Assembly: GCA_038244055.1 (NCBI GenBank)
Contig: JBBRTW010000244.1
Location: forward strand, 1-10,582
Reading direction: 5' to 3'
From: DASPKW01 sp038244055
GTDB taxonomy: Bacteria; Planctomycetota; Phycisphaerae; Tepidisphaerales; Tepidisphaeraceae
DNA: 10,582 nucleotides
The position numbers and the translations under genes were made by a program. The stretch's first letter is position 1. Each line of letters opens with the position of its first letter. Positions 5,665 through 10,582 of this stretch are shown piece after piece. The notes beneath the pieces are model-generated. The model did not search any database, was not told where the DNA came from, and saw only the letters and a program-made list of their open reading frames with translations.

Positions 5665-6696
5665 ATGGGCAGGACCACCGGCCATCAGATTGTTCGATAT
5701 CTCGTCGCGCTCGCGTGCGTCGCGCTGACGATCCCGATCAAGCTCTATCTCCAGGACATCATGGCCCCGGATATGGGCGGCGGCGAGCGCGAAGCCCCGT
5801 TCATCCTCTCCCTGGCGGCCGTCATGGTCTCGGGCTGGTACGGGGGACTGGGACCGGGGCTTTTCGCGACAGCGCTGGCCGCGGTCACGGGCGATTATTT
5901 CTTCATGCGCCCGCTCTATGATTTTGGCCTGATCAGCAGCGTCCAGTGGGTCCGCCTGAGCATGTTCGTGCTGGAAGGAACGCTCATCAGCACCCTTTGC
6001 CATAGTTTGAATACCGCCACCCGCCGCGCCAAACTCAACGAGCGCGAAGCCCGCAATCTCCAGCGCGAGCTCCTGGAAATCACGGATAGCGAACAGCGCC
6101 GCATCGGCCACGACCTCCACGATGGCCTGGGCCAGCACCTCACCGGCATCGCCTTCATGTCCAAGCTCATCGAACAGCGCCTGGTCAGCCGCCAGATTCC
6201 CGAAGCCCAGGAAGCCCACAAAATCGCCGGCCTGGTCAATAAAGCCATCGGCTGGACCCGCGACCTCGCCCGCGGCCTGGCGCCGGTGGATCTGGATCGC
6301 GAAGAAGGGCTCGCATCCGCCCTGAAAAAGCTCACCGAGGGCACCGCCGAGATGTTCGGGGCCAATTGCCGTTTCGAGTCTCAGGGTGAAACCCCCGTTC
6401 GCGATCCGGTGGCCGCCGTCCATCTCTATCGTATCGCCCAGGAAGCCATGAATAACGCGATCAAGCATGGCCGGCCCAAATCCGTGGTTGTTCGCCTTAC
6501 AAGGCAGCCGCGAGAAGCCACCATATCCGTCGAAGACGATGGGATTGGATTCGACCCCGAACAGGTGCGAACCGGCGGAATGGGTTTGCGAATCATGAAC
6601 TATCGCGCGAAAATGATCTCCGGGAAACTCAGTGTCATCCGGCGTCCGGACGGCGGCACCGTGGTTTCATGTGTCTGCCCACTTCCCGAATCGTAA
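5665..6696 (+). CDS. Membrane sensor histidine kinase, DUF4118 + HisKA_3 + HATPase_c
   Basis: This 343-residue kinase is the sensor of a two-component pair with the NarL-type regulator encoded 13 bp downstream. It has about four membrane segments at roughly 10-29, 45-60, 63-80 and 95-113. The stretch S-G-W-Y-G-G-L-G-P-G-L at 56-66 and D-Y-F-F at 77-80 mark the DUF4118 module known from KdpD. A coiled linker (118-140) leads into the HisKA_3 dimerisation helix, E-Q-R-R-I-G-H-D-L-H-D-G-L-G-Q, with His152 as expected phosphoacceptor. The ATPase domain carries the N box A-Q-E-A-M-N-N-A-I-K-H at 258-268, the G1 box DDGIGFD at 291-297 and G2 GGMGLRIM at 304-311. No periplasmic sensor loop of any size is present, so the signal is probably sensed within the membrane or in the cytosol. 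Start 5665 lacks a clear Shine-Dalgarno sequence; an alternative start cannot be excluded. Confidence 0.9.
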   Translation: MGRTTGHQIVRYLVALACVALTIPIKLYLQDIMAPDMGGGEREAPFILSLAAVMVSGWYGGLGPGLFATALAAVTGDYFFMRPLYDFGLISSVQWVRLSMFVLEGTLISTLCHSLNTATRRAKLNEREARNLQRELLEITDSEQRRIGHDLHDGLGQHLTGIAFMSKLIEQRLVSRQIPEAQEAHKIAGLVNKAIGWTRDLARGLAPVDLDREEGLASALKKLTEGTAEMFGANCRFESQGETPVRDPVAAVHLYRIAQEAMNNAIKHGRPKSVVVRLTRQPREATISVEDDGIGFDPEQVRTGGMGLRIMNYRAKMISGKLSVIRRPDGGTVVSCVCPLPES

Positions 6697-6709
6697 GAGG
6701 TATTTCATT

Positions 6710-7405
6710 ATGGCCAACGCAGTCAAACCCACGCACGTCATTACCGGTAAAGCCAAAGTCCTGCTCGTCGATGATCATCCCATCGTCCGCCAGGGCCTCG
6801 GCCAGCTCATCAACGAAGAAGCCGACCTGATCATCGCCGGCGAGGCCGAAGATTTTCAGCAGGCCCTCAAGGCCCTGGATGAAGTCCATCCCGATGTCGC
6901 CATCGTGGACATCTCCCTCAAAGACCGCAGCGGCATCGAACTGATCAAGGAGATCAAGGCCAAGCAGCCGAACCTGCCCATCCTGGTCCTCTCCATGCAC
7001 GATGAATCCCTTCATGCCGAACGCGTATTGCGTGCCGGCGCAAAGGGTTACATCATGAAGCAGGAAGCCACCGAGCAGGTCATGAACGCCATTCGCAAAG
7101 TCCTCAAGGGCGAGGTGTACCTCAGCGACCGCATGGCCTCGCGCATGGTCAATCGTCTCGTGGCCGGCCCGCAGAATGTCGGCGGCTCGCCCATCGAGCG
7201 CCTGTCGGATCGCGAGTTCGAAGTGTTCCAGATGATCGGCCACGGCGTCGGTCCCAGTGAGATCGCCGAAAAGCTCGGCCTCTCCGTCAAGACTGTCGAA
7301 ACCCACCGCGAGCGGATTAAGGAAAAGCTCAATCTGGCCAGCGGATCGGAGCTGATTCGCTATGCCATGCAGTATGTGATGGATGAAATGCGCGATAAGC
7401 GGTAG
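6710..7405 (+). CDS. NarL/FixJ-type response regulator (REC + LuxR HTH)
   Basis: This 231-residue DNA-binding regulator is the partner of the kinase encoded immediately upstream. The receiver domain (about 15-133) has the acidic pair Asp21-Asp22, phosphoacceptor Asp67 in I-V-D-I-S-L, Ser95 in L-S-M, and Lys117. A linker (140-160) leads to the LuxR-type helix-turn-helix at about 163-225, with L-S-D-R-E-F-E-V-F at 165-173 and the recognition helix S-V-K-T-V-E-T-H-R at 192-200. The open frame extends upstream to 6632 inside the kinase gene, but ATG 6710 is preferred. It follows the kinase stop by 13 bp and has AAGAGG at 6695-6700, and the preceding 26 residues would not belong to the fold. Phosphorylation is expected to drive dimer binding to unknown target promoters. 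A terminator lies 28 bp downstream. Confidence 0.93.
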   Translation: MANAVKPTHVITGKAKVLLVDDHPIVRQGLGQLINEEADLIIAGEAEDFQQALKALDEVHPDVAIVDISLKDRSGIELIKEIKAKQPNLPILVLSMHDESLHAERVLRAGAKGYIMKQEATEQVMNAIRKVLKGEVYLSDRMASRMVNRLVAGPQNVGGSPIERLSDREFEVFQMIGHGVGPSEIAEKLGLSVKTVETHRERIKEKLNLASGSELIRYAMQYVMDEMRDKR

Positions 7406-7432
7406 GCGCTTTCCGAACTTAAGATCCATAAT

Positions 7433-7457
7433 GCACCGGCCCAATTTCGGCCGGTGC
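7433..7457 (+). terminator. Intrinsic terminator of the kinase/regulator operon
   Basis: Perfect 9-bp arms, GCACCGGCC (7433-7441) and GGCCGGTGC (7449-7457), around a 7-nt loop are followed by TTTTGTTT. It begins 28 bp past the regulator stop codon. Classical rho-independent terminator for the plus strand. Confidence 0.93.
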
Positions 7458-7657
7458 TTTTGTTTCCAAGGCTCCCCGAAATGCACTCAACCACCTCGCG
7501 GCGACCGGCTGTGTGTGATACACAACACATACGACACTGAATATTTTGTAAATGTTTCACCCACCGTTGGTAGGGGCCAGACAAATACCTGCGTCGGGCA
7601 TCAAATCAACTCTTCGCCCTTCATTCAAGGCCCTGAAGTCTTTGGCCACTCTGTATT
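7458..7657. other. Gene-free spacer, nothing recognised
   Basis: No frame here has coding character or a ribosome site, and I see no tRNA, rRNA or clear hairpin. It is more AT-rich and less structured than the flanks, up to the 9-bp repeat block at 7658. The whole gene-free gap runs to the LysM stop at 7797. Confidence 0.6.
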
Positions 7658-7684
7658 CCTTCGTGCCCTTCGCGCCCTTCGTGG
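7658..7684. repeat. 9-bp tandem block (CCTTCGTGC x3)
   Basis: Three 9-bp units, CCTTCGTGC, CCTTCGCGC and CCTTCGTGG, run in tandem. They are preceded by CTCTGTATT (7649-7657), which matches the unit type of the GxxExxY element ends. On the minus strand the units read CACGAAGGG. This is a solo repeat with no gene attached, of a kind seen dispersed in planctomycete-like genomes. Confidence 0.7.
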
Positions 7685-7698
7685 TTCAATCAGCGCAG

Positions 7699-7730
7699 AA
7701 AAAAAGCCGAGGCGGGGTCGTGCCTCGGCT
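7699..7730 (-). terminator. Intrinsic terminator of the LysM lipoprotein gene
   Basis: Perfect arms at 7705-7713 and 7722-7730 (AGCCGAGGC / GCCTCGGCT) with an 8-nt loop are followed on the minus strand by seven T residues (complement of 7699-7705). It lies 66 bp beyond the LysM gene stop. Confidence 0.92.
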
Positions 7731-7796
7731 GTAGCCGTCGGTGAGAATCGCTCCGCGATCCGCTCGCCGGCGTATTCGATTTTGTCTTAAACGGGC

Positions 7797-8189
7797 TTAT
7801 GGCAAAGTGATTTTCTGCCCGGCCTTGATCTGGTCGGGGTTCAGGCCCGGGTTGGCATCCTTGATCTTGCGGACGGCCGAGGCGTCGCCGTACTGCGTGC
7901 GGGCGATCTTGAAGAGCGTGTCGCCCTTCTGAACGGTGTAGCTGCGCCCGCCGCCCGTGGCCGAGGATGTTGCCTTGGTCGGGGTGTCGATAATGGGCGT
8001 CACCGTCGTCGGGTTGTCGTAGACCATCGGCTGAACCGGCTGGATCGGCTGCGGCTGATACGCCACCGGGGCCGGCGTCGGCTGAATGTCGGTCACCCCG
8101 GCCGAGATCTTCTTGTTGTTCGAGCTGCTGCAACCAACGGCCGCGAAAAGCCCGGCGGAAACAAGCGTAATGGCAATCTTCCTGAACAT
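7797..8189 (-). CDS. Small LysM-domain lipoprotein
   Basis: This 130-residue exported protein, from the chosen start, has three parts. Residues 1-20 form a lipoprotein signal: M-F-R-K, a hydrophobic core, then A-A-V-G-C-S with lipidated Cys20. A flexible linker rich in Pro, Gln and Thr runs from about 34 to 80. A single LysM domain occupies about 83-130, from Y-T-V-Q-K-G-D-T-L-F-K-I-A to N-P-G-L-N-P-D-Q-I-K-A-G-Q-K-I-T-L-P at the very C terminus. LysM binds the glycan chains of peptidoglycan, so the protein likely anchors or spaces something between membrane and wall; no catalytic domain is attached. The frame is open up to 8255, but the ATG at 8189 is better: AAGGAG lies 8 nt upstream and the signal peptide then begins properly. 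It is transcribed alone, ending at the terminator at 7699-7730. Confidence 0.87.
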   Translation of the reverse strand: MFRKIAITLVSAGLFAAVGCSSSNNKKISAGVTDIQPTPAPVAYQPQPIQPVQPMVYDNPTTVTPIIDTPTKATSSATGGGRSYTVQKGDTLFKIARTQYGDASAVRKIKDANPGLNPDQIKAGQKITLP

Positions 8190-8259
8190 GCGAGATTCTC
8201 CTTCCTGGAATACGTCGAGGCGGCCGGGGATTGAAACCCAGACGGGCGCGCCCATGGTG

Positions 8260-8279
8260 CGGGGCCATCCGTGGCCCCG
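8260..8279. repeat. Perfect 8-bp hairpin upstream of the LysM gene
   Basis: CGGGGCCA (8260-8267) and TGGCCCCG (8272-8279) flank the tetraloop TCCG. On the plus strand it is followed by TCATTCCTCTTT, a weak U-rich tail; on the minus strand no T-run follows. It could be a weak terminator or a leader structure 70 nt before the LysM start. No gene on the plus strand ends here. Confidence 0.4.
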
Positions 8280-8447
8280 TCATTCCTCTTTATCGGACCG
8301 GGCGCATTGAATTCTTGAGCGGGGGATGAGAATTTCTAAAGATTTGTTGGCTGGCGGGAAATATCATTGCGGGGGCTTGAGGGGGCTGGAGAGGACTTCC
8401 GGTCGAAAAGTATATAGGATAAACATAACGACGAGGCGGTGACCCAC

Positions 8448-9014
8448 ATGGTAATCTCATTCAACCCGCTAAAGACGGTGCAGGCGGCGGCCATTCTCCT
8501 GAAGGAGGGAAGTGGTCGGATGACGCGTCTTCGACTCCTTAAGCTCCTCTACATCGCCGATCGCGAGAGTATCGCTGAAACCCTCAGGCCGATTTCAGGC
8601 GATGAGGTTGTCGCCATGGACCACGGCCCCGTGCTCTCGTTGACGTACAAAATGATCCGGCGCGAAGCTGGACCCATGAACCTCATATGGGACAAGTACA
8701 TCGCTCGGAAGGGCGACCGCGATCATGTGCTCGTGGACGACCCCGGTGATGGTTCCCTTTCCGAATACGAAATCACGAAGCTGCGGACAGTCAGTGCGGT
8801 TCGGCGCGGCATGACCGACTACGAGATTGCCGACGAGACCCACAAATTCCCGGAGTGGATCAAGAACCAGCCACCAGAAGGGAGCAAAATGGACATTTCG
8901 TTGCATGATATTCTTGATGCCCTGGGGTTGGCTGAATACGAAGGGAGACTTCACGACGAGGAGCAGGCCGACATCGATTTTGACGCAGCACTGGCTGCGG
9001 TGAGAAAGGCATGA
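8448..9014 (+). CDS. panA: Panacea-domain (DUF4065, SocA-like) antitoxin
   Basis: This 188-residue protein, from ATG 8448, matches the Panacea domain. Helix RLRLLKLLYIADRES lies at residues 28-41, followed by the signature P-I-S-G-D-E-V-V-A-M-D-H-G-P-V-L-S-L-T-Y at 48-67 and a later D-Y-E-I-A-D-E-T-H-K-F-P-E-W at 124-137 that corresponds to the family's late H-x-x-x-W region. An acidic tail (169-180) follows. Panacea proteins are antitoxins that neutralise several unrelated toxin folds encoded next to them; the related SocA is an adaptor that delivers SocB for proteolysis. The stop overlaps the next start by 4 bp (ATGA), the usual arrangement for antitoxin then toxin. A GTG at 8439 is also in frame, but ATG 8448 has GGTGA 5 nt before it. 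The AT-rich TATATAGGATAAAC at 8411-8424 may hold the -10 box. Confidence 0.85.
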   Translation: MVISFNPLKTVQAAAILLKEGSGRMTRLRLLKLLYIADRESIAETLRPISGDEVVAMDHGPVLSLTYKMIRREAGPMNLIWDKYIARKGDRDHVLVDDPGDGSLSEYEITKLRTVSAVRRGMTDYEIADETHKFPEWIKNQPPEGSKMDISLHDILDALGLAEYEGRLHDEEQADIDFDAALAAVRKA

Positions 9015-9415
9015 AGGCGGGAGATGTGTTCCGACTCACCAATGCGGCGGACAGGCACGCAAAAGTTGTAATTTCGGACCCCATGAAAAATCCCACAAAG
9101 GTCTTGATCGTTGGCATGACCAGTTGGGACATGCACGAGGACCAGTCATGTATCCTCACGGAACACGAGCATTCAACATGCGTGATTCCGCGGACATGTA
9201 TCACCTACTCGCGAGGTAATGCCAAAGCGTCAAATGCTGAACTCGACGCGCTGGTGAAGGCCGGACTCATCAAAGTATTTGAACCCGTATCTGAGGAGGT
9301 CCTCGCCAGAATCCGCAAAGGCGCGACGCTATCGCAGCGCACATCGAAAGATTTCAAAAAGATGTTAATCGAACAAGGTCTCGTTACGGATTTCGATGGC
9401 GCATCGCCTTCCTGA
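9011..9415 (+). CDS. Putative PemK/MazF-like toxin partner of the Panacea antitoxin
   Basis: This 134-residue protein is read from an ATG overlapping the antitoxin stop (ATGA). The N-terminal 65 residues look like the SH3-type barrel of PemK/MazF endoribonucleases. They start with G-D-V-F at 4-7, then strand V-V-I-S-D-P at 19-24, then V-L-I-V-G-M-T-S at 31-38, where Thr37 falls at the catalytic threonine of MazF, then D-x-S-C-I-L at 44-49 and H-S-T-C-V-I at 54-59. The MazF arginine that precedes the second strand (R-P-x-L-V-I) appears replaced by His16, so either chemistry or activity may differ. A C-terminal region of about 70 helical residues (75-125) goes beyond MazF and may bind the antitoxin. 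If active it would cut RNA or otherwise block growth until neutralised. Toxin identity rests on context plus a remote fold resemblance; a non-catalytic RNA binder is possible. Confidence 0.6.
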   Translation: MKAGDVFRLTNAADRHAKVVISDPMKNPTKVLIVGMTSWDMHEDQSCILTEHEHSTCVIPRTCITYSRGNAKASNAELDALVKAGLIKVFEPVSEEVLARIRKGATLSQRTSKDFKKMLIEQGLVTDFDGASPS

Positions 9416-9444
9416 GTTCTCACCTCACCGGCTAGAATCCCCCA

Positions 9445-10428
9445 ATGCCTTTCGCCGTCACAACTCTCTGCCTGACCCTTCTGGCCATCGGCGGCGCATT
9501 GTTCCTCTTCGTCTCCTTCATGATGGCCAAAATCCTTCTCGCGCCGATCCGAATGGAAGGTGGCGTCGCTCTCTGGACGCTTCGCCGGCTGACACCCAAA
9601 GACCTTGACCTGCCTTACGAAGAAACTTTCTTCACCGTCCGCGATGAACAAACGCCCGGCCAGACTCTCAAGCTCTCCGCCTGGTGGATTCCCGCTCAAA
9701 TTACCGCAGGCAAGACCGCGATCATCGTCCACGGCTACGCCGATTCGCGGATCGGCGGCATCGCCTGGGCGCCGACGTTTCGAGCCATGGGGTTCAATGT
9801 GCTGGCGGTGGATCTCCGTGCCCATGGCCGATCCGATGGCCGGCATACGACGGCGGGGTTTTACGAGCGGCATGATTTGTCGCAAATCATCGATCAAATC
9901 AAGGAACTTCAGCCCGCCGCCACGCGGCAACTCGTGTTGTTTGGCGTGAGCCTCGGCGCGGCCGTCGTCGGCGCGGCGGCCGAATTGCGCCAGGGGCGGG
10001 GCATCGCCGCCATCATCATGGATTGCCCGTTCAGCGATTACATCTCGGCCGCCCGCACCCACGGCAACGCGCGCGGCATGCCCGGCCCGCAGTTCCAGCG
10101 CCTGGCCATCCACCTCGCGCAAAAAATCAGCGGCGCGGATTTCATGGCAGTCGCCCCCGTTTGCGTGATCCCAAACCTCCCCACTCCGCTCATGGTCATT
10201 CATGGTTCGGATGATTTATTCATTACTCAAGAAGACATGGATGCCGTGGAGGCCGCCGTTCGCAGTCGTCGACCAGATTTGGGCCTGACGGAGTATTGGC
10301 GGCCCGACAAGACCCACCATGTTCTTGCGATCCGCACCGATCCGGCCGAATTTCGCCGCCGAATCGAAGAGTTCCTGGCCGCATCATCGACCCTCGGCCA
10401 GCGCGCCGTTCGGGAGATTTCCGCATGA
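9445..10428 (+). CDS. Membrane-anchored alpha/beta hydrolase
   Basis: This 327-residue protein has one N-terminal membrane segment at about 5-30 followed by an alpha/beta hydrolase domain. The oxyanion region I-I-V-H-G-Y-A-D lies at 93-100, then V-D-L-R-A-H-G-R-S-D at 122-131. The nucleophile elbow is F-G-V-S-L-G at 166-171 with Ser169, the acid is in H-G-S-D-D at 253-257 (Asp257 probable), and the catalytic His is His291 or His292 in K-T-H-H-V. It resembles the BAAT/acyl-peptide-hydrolase-like and FrsA/YqkD group of serine hydrolases. The substrate (an ester, peptide or lipid) cannot be told. No good Shine-Dalgarno sequence precedes ATG 9445, which comes 29 bp after the toxin gene stop. The stop overlaps the next gene by 4 bp, so the two are probably translated together. 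Confidence 0.85.
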   Translation: MPFAVTTLCLTLLAIGGALFLFVSFMMAKILLAPIRMEGGVALWTLRRLTPKDLDLPYEETFFTVRDEQTPGQTLKLSAWWIPAQITAGKTAIIVHGYADSRIGGIAWAPTFRAMGFNVLAVDLRAHGRSDGRHTTAGFYERHDLSQIIDQIKELQPAATRQLVLFGVSLGAAVVGAAAELRQGRGIAAIIMDCPFSDYISAARTHGNARGMPGPQFQRLAIHLAQKISGADFMAVAPVCVIPNLPTPLMVIHGSDDLFITQEDMDAVEAAVRSRRPDLGLTEYWRPDKTHHVLAIRTDPAEFRRRIEEFLAASSTLGQRAVREISA

Positions 10429-10582
10429 GCAACGCGGTGGGCCCAACAGTGCGCTTGCCCGATCGGCCGGTGATCGCCATCGTCGGAACCGGCGCGGTCG
10501 GCGCTTATTATGGCGGCCGGCTCGCCCAGCATGGCAACGATGTTCATTTTCTCCTCCGCGGCGACTATCAGGCCGTCAAGCA
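10425..10582 (+). CDS. 2-dehydropantoate 2-reductase-like protein, N-terminal part
   Basis: This gene starts with ATG 10425, inside the ATGA overlap with the hydrolase stop, and runs off the window after 52 residues. A short lead (1-15) is followed by the Rossmann motif V-I-A-I-V-G-T-G-A-V-G-A-Y-Y-G-G at 16-31 and L-L-R-G at 43-46. In this family the Arg (Arg45) after the second strand binds the NADP phosphate. This is the N-terminal signature of the ApbA/PanE ketopantoate reductase family, which makes pantoate for coenzyme A; many paralogues act on other 2-oxoacids, so the pathway is not certain. Catalytic Lys and Glu lie beyond the window. Confidence 0.82.
   Translation, partial: MSNAVGPTVRLPDRPVIAIVGTGAVGAYYGGRLAQHGNDVHFLLRGDYQAVK

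Noticed and set aside
5578..6468. 296-codon minus-strand frame across the histidine kinase
   Set aside because: Antisense to a gene with complete kinase motifs; composition of a shadow frame, and its 3' part is made of the palindromic repeat.
6632..6709. N-terminal extension of the response regulator from ATG 6632
   Set aside because: It lies inside the kinase gene and lacks a ribosome site; ATG 6710 has AAGAGG and begins the receiver fold properly.
8190..8255. 22-residue extension of the LysM lipoprotein
   Set aside because: It would bury the lipoprotein signal internally; the ATG at 8189 has AAGGAG at good spacing.
8310..8334. AATTCT...AGAATT inverted repeat as an operator of the toxin-antitoxin unit
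   Set aside because: Only 6-bp arms 13 nt apart and over 110 bp before the antitoxin start; could easily be chance.
9205..10203. 332-codon minus-strand frame across the hydrolase
   Set aside because: Shadow frame; no motif, no ribosome site, and the plus strand has an intact catalytic triad.

Overview
The window is GC-rich, densely packed bacterial DNA. The best guess for its source is a soil or freshwater planctomycete (Planctomycetota, perhaps Phycisphaerae-like). That guess rests on gene content and on dispersed spacer repeats: 9-bp CACAGAGGG-type and CACGAAGGG-type tandems, 7-bp GAAGCGA tandems, and a GGTGGGCA/TGCCCACC palindrome. There is no rRNA or other marker gene here, so the taxonomy is inference only.

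Layout. (1) 1-3290, plus strand: the end of a DUF218 (YdcF/SanA/ElyC-like) gene, a hexose-6-phosphate mutarotase-like epimerase, and two classical SDR oxidoreductases, suggesting carbohydrate or sugar-acid metabolism. A roughly 300-bp element with near-perfect 39-bp inverted ends sits between the two SDR genes. It encodes the C-terminal half of a GxxExxY (PD-(D/E)XK-type) protein. (2) 3291-3744: an orphan minus-strand fragment of a glycoside hydrolase family 15 gene, a strong terminator hairpin and a heptamer tandem repeat. (3) 3745-5428, minus strand: an ECF sigma factor, an overlapping single-TM protein that looks like its anti-sigma factor, and a secreted Spy/CpxP-like protein. The set resembles a CnrYXH-type envelope or metal stress module. 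(4) 5665-7457, plus strand: a DUF4118-HisKA_3 histidine kinase and a NarL-type response regulator, ended by a perfect terminator. A duplicated palindromic repeat lies in the spacer shared with the sigma gene. (5) 7458-7796: spacer with a 9-bp repeat block and a terminator serving the next minus-strand gene. (6) 7797-8189, minus strand: a small LysM lipoprotein. (7) 8448-9415, plus strand: a two-gene unit with a 4-bp overlap, made of a Panacea-domain (DUF4065/SocA-like) antitoxin and a putative toxin with a PemK/MazF-like fold. This is the most interesting system in the window. (8) 9445-10582, plus strand: a membrane-anchored alpha/beta hydrolase overlapping by 4 bp the start of a 2-dehydropantoate 2-reductase-like gene that runs off the window.

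How the parts work together: regions 3 and 4 are two divergently transcribed signal-transduction modules. Regions 1 and 8 look metabolic. Region 7 is a mobile-type defence or stress cassette placed between housekeeping genes. All functions are read from motifs and family knowledge; no database search was possible.
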